Positions 25,901 to 37,009 of a stretch of DNA of 64,000 nt are shown here, piece by piece. The notes under the pieces were generated by a model. The model ran no database searches, was not told the DNA's origin, and saw only the letters and a list, made by a program, of their open reading frames with translations. Numbering within the stretch: position 1 is the stretch's first letter; each line of letters opens with the position of its first letter. A program made the translations under genes and the position numbers. The DNA comes from Dillenia suffruticosa (taxonomy: Eukaryota; Streptophyta; Magnoliopsida; Dilleniales; Dilleniaceae). The stretch lies in assembly GCA_033439265.1 (NCBI GenBank), contig JAVTVX010000013.1, positions 8,429,500 to 8,493,499 of the forward strand, read 5' to 3'.

Positions 25901-26316
25901 ATATGGTATTTTTGAGGATTTCTCCCTTGAAGGGACTCGATCGATATCGGCAGCAGGGCAAGTTGAGCCCCAGATACATTGGCCCGTTCCGTATTCTCAG
26001 TAAGGTAGGGAGCGTGGCATACAGACTAAAACTGCCAGACGAGTTATCTCAAATCCATGATGTCTTCCATGTATCAGTGTTGAGGAAGTACATTCCAGAT
26101 CCTTCGCATATTTTGGAGCCTCCGCCAGTAGAGGTACAAGAGAATTTGAGTCTGCTTATTCAGCCGGTGGCCATACTTGACCAGCAGATCCGGCAGCTAC
26201 GGAATATGGAGGTATCTCTCGTCCGAGTACTATGGCGCAGCATTCAGGTCGAAGAAGAGACCTGCGAGTTCGAGAAGACTATAAGAAGATGGCACCCCCA
26301 GTTGTTTACTGTTTAG
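22950..26316 (+). pseudogene. Tekay-type pol of element B (broken)
   Basis: The protease active site near 22977 reads IDTRSN, where element A has IDTGSN; loss of that glycine should inactivate it. Reverse transcriptase has [14 protein letters not shown] near 23670 and [10 protein letters not shown] near 23980. RNase H runs from about 24400 with [18 protein letters not shown] and [19 protein letters not shown]. Integrase runs from about 25080 ([45 protein letters not shown] in another frame near 25540). The C-terminal tail near 25900-26316 has GKLSPRYIGPF and VSVLRKY and ends at the stop 26314-26316. Stops or frame breaks occur near 23430, 24048, 24190, 24435, 25480-25640, 25764 and 25878. Confidence 0.88.
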
Positions 26317-26350
26317 TCCTCTTTTAGTTTCGAGGACGAAACTTGATTTT

Positions 26351-26364
26351 AGGGGGTTAGAAAA
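26351..26364 (+). other. Polypurine tract before the 3' LTR of element B
   Basis: AGGGGGTTAGAAAA, identical to the tract of element A at 14101-14114, directly before the LTR start. Confidence 0.75.
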
Positions 26365-29030
26365 TATAACGCTGACTCTATGATGCCGTAATTTTATACG
26401 AGAAATTTTATTTATTTATATTGATTTTCGATTTTGGGGTATTTAAATGAAATTTTTGGTATATTTAAAATTATTGTCGTATCCGTGAAAATTTGGGTAA
26501 AAATGAATATATATATATATATATATATATATAATAATAAAGAAAAGAAAAAAAAGAAAATAAAAGAAAAGAGAAGAAAAAGCAAAAAGAAATGGAAAAT
26601 ATTAAAAAAAATAATAATAAAAAAATAAATTAGGGCTTAAAGCCCTAATTTTCTCCCTTTTCCTCTCTCTTTCTCTCTCTCTTTCCGCCTCTCTTCTCTG
26701 TTCTCCTGATTTCCCCGCCGCCGCATCTCTCTCTCTTTCGCTGCCATCCTCCGCCACGAGCGATTGTCCGAATCAACCGCACGATCTTCCTCCCACGAGC
26801 GCGCCGTAGCCGCCGCTACTCCAATCCTCTACGAGCGCGTGACTGCAGCGCGATCTCCAATCCTCTGCGAGCGCGCAACTGCAACGCGATTCTCTTCGCC
26901 GCGTGATCCCCTAGCACGAGCGCGAGCACAGCCGCACGATCATCCCCGCGCGAGTGCGAGTGCCACCTCGCAATCTTCCCCGTGAGAGTGCGACGCTGCA
27001 GCGCCACCCTCCCTCGCACAAGCACTCGATCACTCGAGCATGCCGTAGCACGAGCGCCTGCAAGCCACTGCGCCCCTGCCGAGAGCACGCGCATCTGTAG
27101 GCGAGCGCAGGCCCCAGTCGAGAGCACGCGCCTCTGCGCGCGAGCAAGCCATTGCGCCCTTGCCCACAGGCCATAGGCCCACTAGGCCCGCCAGCCCACA
27201 GGCTGCGGCCCACGAGCCCGCGATGGCCCATAATAGTCCGTGAGCCTCTGCGAAGGTAAATGACTCAAAGTTTCGAATTTCGCACTAGGGTTTCGAATTT
27301 CGTTAGTAATTAGACTTAAATTGCTCACAATTGTTTCGAATTTGGAAATATTCAGCTTTTAGACCAAACCGATGGACGAACGAAAGCTAGAACTGAGATT
27401 CGAGGAACCCTAGGTGAGAGAAATGAAATCTCTTCAACTTTTGGATAAATTTTATCAAATTAGGTAGTATTGGTTGGAAAGAAAATTGAAGATCCATACT
27501 AAACCCTTATTTGATATCGAATTGTGATGATTAATTAGGAAAATTTCATTAGAGACTTGAGCAGTCAAATTTGAATTGGTTTTGAAAATAGGGAGTGATC
27601 ACCCTCCCGTATACAGTGAGTGGGATTTATTTCAATATTTTTGTTTAATGTATAAATTCTGTTTTAAAATATTTGATAAATGAGTATGATTTGTAGCGTG
27701 TTTAAAATATTTTGACTGGTTTTGAAATTGATTTTTGTAAACTGATGGAGTATCCAAAAACTATGTTGAAATATTGAAATTATGCATCCATGTGGTTGAA
27801 ATGTATAATGTGTCATTTTATGCTATATGTTACATTTGGTTTGTGAACCTGATTTTGACACATTTTGATACGATTTTGGATTTAGCTTTGAGGGCTTTGG
27901 TATGTATTGTTCCGTAACTACGAAGGATACCGTGAGAGATGCTTTGGTGGTGTCCGGATATGCATAGGCCTGGGGTATCCCACGAGTTGTCATGATTTTT
28001 ATTAATGACACGGTACTAGCCAGGTTGAACCCGAAAGGGGAAGGATTTGGATACTCTCTCCAATTCTAGCACCTGGATGAGATTCGTCGCCAACGCCGGG
28101 GTAGAGAGCACTTTAAATAAACTTGAATATAATACCCCCCGTGCGCCTGTCATAGGTTGCGGTAGACCTCTGTGAGGACATTTTCGGCTGACAGCTCTAT
28201 GATTTTTAGTGACAGTGCTTTGAATGCATATTTGATTTGAAAATGCGTGCTAATGATATATTGTTGAAATGAAAAGTATGATAATTTGAAATATGATTCG
28301 TATACTTATGTTTTGACACTCCAGTTTCACACTTCATATTTGACGATTGCATTGACCCACTCACTCACTCACTTAGTATTCTTTCCCGAGTACTCACCCC
28401 TTATTTCCCTTCTTGTTTCAGAGATAGTATTTGACAAGAAGCGTTGATTTAGAACGTTCGGTATCATTGAGAGATCTGATTTGGAGTTGAGAAGTTATTA
28501 TATATTTCTACTACAAAATTTGTATTGGTAATATGTATTCTGAGGTCTATAGACGACCATTGTGTAATTCTGAAATGACTGTATAAATATGGATATTTAA
28601 ATTGTGGAACTCTCATGTCTTTGCATAACATTGCATTGAGACATTTCTTATCCGTTGCGTATGTATTTGGAAATGTGTTATGTCTTAGAAGCGTACTCTA
28701 GGATCGCTCGGTACCACCTCTAAATCACAGGAGAGGCGACTGATGGCTGTCCATGCCTTTGACGGGGGCATGACAGTAGAGGTCTGTGGATAGGTTGCTG
28801 GAAATTTTTATAGCCTTGCGTTATCTGGATGTTGACTGTGAAATTGGTTGATTTTGGAGAGGTCGGGATGGCCTTTTAATTATATTACAAGATGGTTGTG
28901 ATTTATACAGAATAAATTGTACTTGGGAAACCTCCGAAATATGGGGAGGTTCTGTCCGATTTTCTATAAAAATACAGTCGGCATTCAGGATAACGGGCGG
29001 CTGTTCACGATACCGGTTCGGGGTGTGACA
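26365..29030 (+). repeat. 3' LTR of Tekay element B
   Basis: Starts TATAACGCTG, which aligns with TGTAATGCCG of the 5' LTR, and ends GTGTGACA. It has the same internal order as the 5' LTR: TA microsatellite near 26505-26533, palindrome 26627-26651, CT tract, GC-rich block about 26700-27240, AT-rich half. The terminal TG has become TA by a G to A change. Confidence 0.92.
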
Positions 29031-29036
29031 CTAACA
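29031..29036 (+). other. Target-site duplication, right copy (CTAACA)
   Basis: Follows the LTR end GTGTGACA at 29030 and matches 18256-18261. Together they define element B as a single complete insertion. Confidence 0.85.
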
Positions 29037-29194
29037 GCCATTGCATATATATTATCAAAGGAAATTGAATTGGATTTCATATTTTAGCTGTCTCCAAAAG
29101 AATAAACCAAGAAGGGTTTATTCTATCATTCCAAGGAGGATTGTCATACTCTACAGAATAGGGAATGAGAAAGGAAGACGGAATGAAAGATTAC

Positions 29195-29639
29195 GATCCG
29201 GTTTCTAGTCTTGGAAAGTCTCCTTGTAAGTGCATGAATGCAGTAGGTGACGTCTGCCCTTGGACGAGACACACTTGTTGCTGAAAATATATCTGGAACC
29301 AAACAAGGACCCTCAACATAAATTGAAAAAAAAAAATCAAAAGGATAGAGAAATGAAAATGAAACATAGATCAAGGAAGGAAAAGAAGTGACCGACTTCT
29401 GACATGACGTTCCATGGGAGGACACTCGACGTGATTGGTGGCCTTCACGATTGCAATGTCCGAATCCTTCATCCCAAAAATACAATATTAGAGAGGATTA
29501 AGATTAGCAAAACAAATCAAAGTGAAAGACAAATGAGTGACAGACGGACCTTGTATTCGCTATTGACCTTGGCAAGGCCAACCATGGTGGAATCTTTGGG
29601 AGCTCCATATGCTTTTCTAAAGGTTTCAAATGTACCCAT
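29195..29639 (-). CDS. Clathrin assembly gene exons 1-3 (ANTH N-terminus)
   Basis: Exon 1 (29550-29639, 30 codons) ends in LAKVNSEYK with donor GTCCGT. Exon 2 (29397-29466) encodes DSDIAIVKATNHVECPP, then MERHVR. Exon 3 (29195-29292) encodes IFSATSVSRPRADVTYCIHA, then LTRRLSKTRNRI. KATNHVECPP is the phosphoinositide-binding loop of ANTH domains. The residue after PP is Met, where plant relatives as I recall them have Lys, so lipid binding may be weakened. The start is chosen because the MG...RKAYGA beginning is typical and a purine-rich leader precedes it. Splice phases 0, 1 and 0 join cleanly. Confidence 0.88.
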
Positions 29640-29757
29640 TCAATCTTTTTTCCTTATTTTCATTCACTTCAAACAATGGAGAGAAGAGAGAGAGAGAAAG
29701 AGATGGTTGAAGATAATACTCTCAGATAATCCCAACCGTGTTCTTCCAACAAACAAA

Positions 29758-29790
<33 letters not shown>

Positions 29791-29880
29791 AATACGTGGG
29801 AAACAATAAGGGCTCTGATGTATGGACAAAATCTTATGATGAAGATTGTAGTTCTGGTCGTTTAGTACTTGTCAAAGTCG
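29640..29880 (-). promoter_or_regulatory. Leader and likely promoter of the clathrin assembly gene
   Basis: Upstream of the minus-strand ATG at 29637-29639 there are two GA/CT-rich tracts (about 29675-29700 and 29759-29790). They read as GA or CT repeats in the transcript sense, a common plant 5' leader composition. No clear TATA box was found, so the start of transcription is not placed. Confidence 0.4.
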
Positions 29881-30730
29881 GAGTTTAACATTCCATTTGG
29901 TTTTACGTTTTTTCTTTTTATGCTATTTTCTTTATGTTAAAAAAAAAACAAAAAAAAAAACAACACTGAGGTTTAGTTTGGGAGTTTAGGGAAGAAAAGA
30001 AAATAAAAGATAAGATAAGGTATGAGAAAAAAAGAAAAGAAAGAATGTAGTATTTTATTTGGGAGTTCAAGAAAGAAAAGAAAGAAAAAAAAAATCTCAT
30101 TTGATCGGGGATACGAATAAAATAAGAAAAAAATATTTAAAAACATACTACTTTTGCCTTCATGCACTTTTAGTTTTTAAATTCAAGAAATTTTGTCAAA
30201 AATGGAATGGCACGAAATTCCGATATGTGATTTTCACAATTTTGTAAAAATTAATTTGTTAATAATTCATAAAAAATTAGATAACCCAATATTCATCTTT
30301 TGCTTATTTTTGCAACCATCACCTTGAGATGCCTATGAGTTGGGTAACATTTTATATCATCTTTTTTTTTCGTGCTATACTAATCAATATCTTAAATTAT
30401 ACTCCAACTAAGAACTTGTTAGTCTATTTAAGGGCTATCCTTCCAATATAATATGTTTTATACCCAAGTCACGAGTCAAATTCAGTATTTTAATTAAAAA
30501 ATCTTATGTTATATCTCATTAAACCAACTAACCATAGATAATATTTTATACCATCTATAAGATAATTCTTATATAAATTTATTTTGTATCGATTTTTTAA
30601 AAATAAAATTAATATATTTAAAATTTTTACTTACGGATTTTTCCTTTGTTTCTTTCCATTTTATAGAAAAAAAATATTTTAAACTTTTAGAAAGATTTTC
30701 AATGGTAGTAGAAAAACAAATTACTATTTT

Positions 30731-30731
<1 letters not shown>

Positions 30732-30771
<40 letters not shown>
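30732..30771 (+). repeat. TAA microsatellite, about 13 units
   Basis: Uninterrupted TAA trinucleotide repeat read directly from the sequence. Confidence 0.95.
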
Positions 30772-30772
<1 letters not shown>

Positions 30773-31504
30773 GTTTTAAAAGAGGGTAAATTATTAATTA
30801 CAGGATGATTCTGTATTAGAGATGATTTTTTTCATAATATTTAGAAAAATTATGATAAGAGTAATTTTTTGTTACTAAATTAAACCCTTTCATTTCTTAT
30901 TCCTTATTCCCTACCTTGAAGTAATATAATTTTTCATCTGCTACCTGTTTCTTAAACAAAGCTAGTAGTACCTAACCCTATCCTTTTGTCTTACATTTAC
31001 CCTTTTCTCGTTTGACAATGCTTTTCATACTAAATTCGATCCGATTTGTGGTTTCACCTCTCCCTATTCAAGTGAGCTCTTATCCTCTCCCAATCCTGCT
31101 TTGTTGTTGTTGTCAGTCGTCTTTCTTTGAATTTGCCATTCGTGGAAGCCAATCTAGGACATCAACAGAAGATGTCACTCTTGTAGAAGTGCTCTGCCAT
31201 GACATTAATCTTAACATGGTTTCCACCTTTTTTTGTCATTTTGGCTTTTTTTATGTAGTTAAACACTTATCTTTAACTTTATAATCAAACACCCTTACAT
31301 TTGTTTGATGTAATTCATTTCCCAATTGCTAAATTTCTTGTATTAATTGCAATAAATTATCCTTGCCCACACCATACTCTACAGAAAAGTAGTATGATGT
31401 TAAAGCTGTTGCTTCCGTAAGGTGTTGCTATTGATACTTCGAGTTATACTCAGTGGGTGGTTGGCATTTGGTGGGTGGGCCTCAGTCCCCTCCCACTCAC
31501 GTGA

Positions 31505-31602
31505 TACACGATTTTTATATCATAATTTTAGATAAATATATTTTAATCGAGATACACGATTTTTACATCATAATTTTAGATATAAATATATTTTAATCGA
31601 GT
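31505..31602 (+). repeat. Direct duplication of a roughly 48-base unit
   Basis: The segment beginning GATACACGATTTTTATATCA and ending TTTTAATCGAG is repeated immediately with one substitution and a two-base insertion (second copy from about 31551). Confidence 0.85.
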
Positions 31603-33117
31603 GTTGTGTATAATATAATTAAATATCATTCTTATAAAAATATTTTATATTATCAACTAAAAACTACTCTATCTAAATTAGAGAAATCAAATAAAGAGTA
31701 CGAAAATATTAAAGATTAAAAAAAGATTAAAAATTATGAAAATATCTTTTAATTAAAATCTATCAATAAAAAAAACCCCTAAAATATTAATTTCATCTTT
31801 TTTTATCTTTTACACAATCTAATTTTTTCAAATTTCTTAAGTTCACTGATTATAAACTATTGGTGATGATGACAGATTTTTTAAAATCAAATTTCATTAA
31901 ATGATAATGCAATGAAATTCCAAATTCGACTAATTAAAAGTCAATTATCATACAATTTTGATTAAATTGTATTGTATTAAATTTTGTGAAACAACTATCA
32001 TAACTCTGTATGAATTTTATTATTACGGACTAATATCATACAATTTAGTAGTCATGCATGCAGTCAATCTCAAATCATACAAAACGTGAAACCAAATATT
32101 TTGAAATATTACGATCAATAATAAAATCATATCAAATAATAGTCATACCAATAAATTTTAAGAGAAAAAAATAAATCAAATCATATAATTAATTAAAACA
32201 AAAATCATCAAATTTTAAGAACAAAAATAATTAATTAGACATTCTAAATAAAATCAAGAAAAATAAAGAAAACATTACAATTCTTTTACACAAGAAAGAT
32301 GTAGAAATCACGTGTTGGCTACTAAACCCTTCTACCCAGGGGATACCTCTATGCCTCTTATTTATAAAACTAAACCTTAGGTCAACAAGTCGGAGTTTCT
32401 TTAAAATTTTGGTTTTTCTCTTTAAATTGGAAACTTGTTGTAATGATAGATGTTATTTTTTTGTTTTCCTAAAATTTGGAAACTTAATCTTTAATCTTGA
32501 TTTTGAATATTTCTAGAGTTATTAGTAATTTTATCCCAAAAATCACTCATTAAATAAACTCAATTAATTTCCTTTTTCAACAATGACTTGATTTTTAGTA
32601 CTGCAACAACTTCATTCAAATTTGCGGATATCTTCTGGCCTGAATTAACCTTTAGACTTTTCACAGATCTTGAATCTAGTTTCCAACATAACACAAATTA
32701 GCTTAATTGGATATCGGAGTAGAGAGATAAGCCCAGCTGTTCATTCAATCTCAATTTCCTTAAATAAACTCAATATTTTTTAAATCAAAATCTACGAATT
32801 TAATCTATAAAATATCATGAAATAAGTTTTATAACAGTTTTAAAATTCATAAAAAATGATAAAATAATATAATTTAAGTATATAAACTTATTACTACCAT
32901 CAGGTCACCAGATAAGATGGGTTCTCCTTCTCCGAGATTTTATAAATTGAATACTGAATGGTTTTAAGACCTTACTGATCAATGTTGGGGCCTTTTTCAT
33001 GATTTGTATGATTTTTGGATGTATAGTTTCTTGATAAATTTAGGGTAAATGATCCCCTTACTACAAAGTTATTTGATATCCGTGAGAGATTCTTCTTCTG
33101 AGCCATGCTAAGCTTTC

Positions 33118-33405
33118 TTGGTTGTCCTTGGGATCGACGATGCTAAGCTTGTCTCGACTCTCTCATCTAATGTGACTTTCTCTCATCCCAGGTTCCATAT
33201 TCTCTATGAATACCAACACCTAATTTGTCAAATTTTGATTCATCAAGTACTTTTTATTCCAAGAGAGGGGAATAGTTATGCTGATGTCCTTGCTAGACAA
33301 GGGCCGTCAGTCTCTCCTGGACTCCATGAGGTTTACTCTTCTCCTCCTGAGGTATATCACTTTTTGAAATGTGATATCCCAAATATAGCTTCTTTTAGAA
33401 GCTAG
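33118..33405 (+). pseudogene. LINE-type RNase H domain fragment
   Basis: A 95-codon frame contains VLFIPREGNSYADVLARQGP, the C-terminal motif of the RNase H-like domain (RVT_3) in plant non-LTR elements and related proteins (typically PREGN.CAD.LA). The N-terminal acidic catalytic part is not recognisable, and no reverse transcriptase was found nearby on the same strand. It is best read as a 3' scrap of a LINE or of a derived RNase H-like gene. Confidence 0.6.
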
Positions 33406-34989
33406 TGTTTTCCCGCTTCTCTTTTTTCACAAAAAAGTATGATTTTAAAGTTCAGTATATAACTTTGGTACAATAACAATAATAGAAAAATTAATTATCG
33501 CTTTCTTTGATGGTAATGACAACAAGTGTTCAAGTGATTTAGGGCATTGTGCTTAGCCTTAAATCTTGTGCACCTACAAAGAAAGAGAAATGCTCTCGGA
33601 TTTTAGGGGATTTTTATAATTCTAATAGGTATTGATTCTTGTAAGTAGTAATTATGGGATTGTTGTTTACTATTTCTTATAGAACATATTATAGATACTG
33701 TTGAATGATAATTCAATCATTACAACTCCACAACATCAATACTCATAAAAATATTAAAAAAATCCTAAGATTGTAAACTACTATGAATTGTTGCTCAAGT
33801 ATTGAGCCTCAAGCGAGATCTTCAATATATAAAGATGGTGTTTGAAAAATAAATGTTCAATTTTGATTCCAAAATAACTATAATACAATCTATTGATACA
33901 ATAATTATATTAAAATTATTTTAATTCAAATTAATTCTACTAAATTACCAGAGTTACACTTCAATAAAAATACCACAATTTTTATTGACCTATATGTATT
34001 TCTATGCATTGCCCCTCTATACAATAGTCGTAATTGAAATAAGAAAAAATATATAATAAATGTACTATAAGCTCCTCAATTATTTAATATTTTGAATCTC
34101 TCATCTCAAAAAGAGGATATTCAAAATGCTCAATTTGTGTTCCATTAACTGATAGAACTTGAAAAATTCTTAAAACATTCGAGACATCAAATCGTATCAC
34201 TATATTCAATTTATGGTTAGTCAACTATGATGACAGAGAGTGATTTTTAATACGATTAGTATAATTTCTTTATTACATATGCATATCCTAACTAATTAAT
34301 ATCGTATATCCAATATTTGAAATTCTTGACCCATAAAAAATATTACTTGTAATACATGAAAGCACATAGTCTAACTTAGCATGTTCATCTACATATTTTT
34401 AAAATTAAGAATATATAAACAACATATAGGTTTTAAATACTAATTTCCATTTTTAATGCATCTTAAAAAATTATTCTATAGAACTTGTTAAGTATTAACC
34501 ATCTGTACTAACTTCTATTGAGTTTGGACCTATCCAAATCTATATGCTATTCGATTATCAAATTGAATCATCTTCACAAGCTAAATTTTATATATGATAA
34601 GGTGTTCAACTTCATCATTCAATTATAAACTATTTATTTTTTATTAATGTATCCATAATTTATACTTTTTATATCCACCATCAATTTGGTCATATACACG
34701 AATCAATATCTTATATATGCATAAATAACATGTAAAACTGTTTAACTACTTAAATAATTAAATAAAAAGTCAATATATAGTTTTTGACATACAAAATAAT
34801 AAAACTAGTGAAAAATTAAGATTATGACATGATAGTTGGCGGCCTATCTTTCTCCCTCTCCATTGATTTTTTCTCTTTTTTCTTTTCTGGCCTCTTTCTC
34901 TCTTTTATCTTAGAGTGAAAAGTATAGGCTAAAAAGTTGAGAGAGAAAGACGGGTTACCGATTGATAAAAATATAAACATTATATAAAT
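33406..34989. other. Intergenic AT-rich stretch
   Basis: No gene, RNA gene or recognisable element was seen. The stretch is AT-rich with scattered short homopolymers. Confidence 0.5.
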
Positions 34990-35344
34990 ATGAAAAATAG
35001 ATAAATATGATTGTAATATCATATTAGAAAATATTAGAAGTAATAGAGAATATTAAAAGTAATATAAAAATATTAAATCTAATACTCCATCGTTTCAATA
35101 AATTATTATAATAAGTTAGATTTATATAAAAAAGTTATTATCATAAATATAGAAAAAAATTGTTATAACTACAGAAATATAAAAATAAAAAAAGTCAAAT
35201 ATGTAACAAATTGATTTAATTTTAATATATAATATATCTCCTAACATCCATTCAAACTCCATATAGTGTAGTGAAAATCACTTGATTTTGAAAGATACAA
35301 TAGGCGTATGCTCACATGGCTGAAAACATGTTTTTACAATCCTG

Positions 35345-35820
35345 AAGAATAAATTTTTTCTAAAAGGGGGACAAGGGATCTTCTAGAGACACATGCGGGC
35401 ACATCAGTAATTATCTTGAGCTCTAACTATAACCTATATTTATAAGCAGCTTTTTTCCAAATGGACGAGGGTCTTTTGGAGACATATGCAAACGCATGTT
35501 GAAGAGTAGTTTTTCTAGAATAAACCGAAGTTTTCTAGAGGCACATGCGAGCATATATTAAACAGTAGTTTTTTCTAGAACGAATAAAAGGTAATCTAAA
35601 GGTACGTGTAGACGCATATTGAAGAGTAGTTTTTCTAAAACAGATTAGAGGTTTTCTAAAAGCGCGTGCGGATGCATATTGAAGAGCGGTTTTTTCAGAA
35701 TGAACCAGATCTTCTAAAGGCACATGCGGATACATATTGAAGAGAAAATTTTCTAGAACTAAATGGGAGTCTTCTTGAGAAATATGTGAGGGCATATTGA
35801 AAAATAACTTTTTGCAGGTA
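35345..35820 (+). repeat. Minisatellite array 1, about six or seven units of 59-61 bases
   Basis: Each unit begins with a T run and CTAGAA, continues with a variable middle, a TTCTAAAGGCACATGCG-like core and GCATATTGAAGAG. Units can be read from about 35450, 35510, 35569, 35630, 35690 and 35748. The first segment carries a longer spacer. Units differ at many positions, so the array is old. Confidence 0.82.
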
Positions 35821-36247
35821 GATGGATAATACTTTTTTGCAAAAAGAGTTCTAATATCAAGTTGAAAATATTAAAAAAAATAAATAATATGAATATGAAA
35901 GATAGATGAATATAATTTTAACATCATGCTAAAAATGGATATCAATATAATAATATGAATGCTAATATTCTATTACCTCATTGGATTATTATAATAAATT
36001 ATATTTATATATAATACTAATTGTCACAAATACGAAAATATAATAATACAAGTGTGGAAATATAAAAATAAGTAAACTCAAATATGTATCAAAATCAAAT
36101 CAATAATTGATTTGGTTTTGATATATAATATGTTTCCTAATGTCCACCATCAAATTCAATGTCATGTAGTGAAAACCACTTGAATTTGAAAAATGTGATA
36201 TGTGTATGCTGACATGATTGATAAAATGTTTTTGCAACCCTAAAAAT

Positions 36248-36720
36248 AGCTTTTTTCAAAATGGATCAAAGATCTTCTAGACGCACGTGTTTGGGCACGT
36301 GAATAGTTATCTTGAACTCTGACTATAACACATATTGATGAGAAATTTTTCTAGTATGGAACAGGGACTTCTAAAGGTGCATGCGAGTGTATATTGAAGA
36401 ACAAGTTTTTTAGAACAGACGAGCAGTGTTCTGGGGGCACGTGCGGGGCCATATTGAAATGTAACTTTGTCCTGAATGAACCATGGATCTTCTGGAAACG
36501 TGAGTGGATGCATATTAAAGAGCAGCTTTCCAGGACGAACTAGTAGTGTTTTAGAAATGCATGCAAACACATATTGAATAGCAGCTTTCTAGAATGGATC
36601 ATTGGTTTTTTAGAGGTGCATGCGAGCGCATATTGAAAAATAGTTTTTTCAAAACAAATCAACAGTTTTCTAAAAGCACATATGACCATGTAAATAACTT
36701 CTTTCACAAAAGGGGCTTCG
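36248..36720 (+). repeat. Minisatellite array 2, about six or seven units of about 60 bases
   Basis: Same unit design as array 1, with starts near 36343, 36403, 36463, 36523, 36582 and 36641. The first segment carries a longer spacer ending in ACACATATTGATGAG, matching the long first segment of array 1, so the whole array was duplicated with its flank. Confidence 0.82.
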
Positions 36721-37009
36721 ATACCATGTTAGAATAATTTAAACATAACTTTGATACTAATATAAAAATATAAAAATAATATAAATATAAAAGATATGTA
36801 AATATGGCACTGATACCATGTTAGAAAATATTTGAAATAATATAAAAATATTAAATTTAATACTCAATCATTTTAATAAATTATTACAATAAATTGAATT
36901 TATAAATAAAAATTATTATCATAAATATAGAATCAATTATTATAAATATAAAAATATAAAAATAAAGAAAATCAAATATGTATTAAAATTAAATCAATAA
37001 TTGATTTTA

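Larger units (their letters stand above)
18262..29030 (+). mobile_element. Tekay/Del-type Ty3/gypsy element B, complete, in intron 3 of the clathrin assembly gene
   Basis: Full structure of about 10.8 kb with two LTRs, a tRNA-Met primer site, gag, pol, polypurine tract and matching target duplications. It is the same family as element A, in the same orientation, antisense to the host gene. In the first roughly 155 bases of the two LTRs I counted about 11 differences, nearly all transitions, so the insertion is not recent. One inner LTR terminus on each side is altered: the 5' LTR ends in TA instead of CA, and the 3' LTR starts TA instead of TG. Stops and frameshifts in gag and pol show it is non-autonomous. 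Confidence 0.94.
16910..29639 (-). pseudogene. ANTH-domain clathrin assembly protein (AP180/PICALM-type), 5' part, exons 1-7
   Basis: Seven minus-strand exons with consistent phases: 29550-29639, 29397-29466, 29195-29292, 17534-17672, 17276-17400, 17096-17187, 16910-16960. The start is MGTFETFRKAYGAPKDSTMV. The family binds PI(4,5)P2 through the ANTH domain and recruits clathrin to coated pits at the plasma membrane or endosomes. All seven exons encode ANTH domain; the rest of that domain and the clathrin-binding tail are left of the window. Exon 6 is 92 bases where the frame needs 93. This creates a TAG right after NSKDS, so the product would be cut to about 188 residues. Introns 3 and 7 each hold a 10-kb class retroelement. 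A functional gene with a sequencing error in exon 6 remains possible. Confidence 0.88.
29881..33117. other. Intergenic AT-rich stretch
   Basis: No gene recognised. Notable items are A- and T-homopolymers near 29940-30120, a TAA microsatellite and a direct duplication (both listed separately). Short open frames here have no recognisable protein features. Confidence 0.5.

Noticed and set aside
35535..36570. Minus-strand frames with about 20-residue periodicity that look like a repeat protein
   Set aside because: The period follows the roughly 60-base minisatellite and the frames are interrupted and not shared between the arrays.
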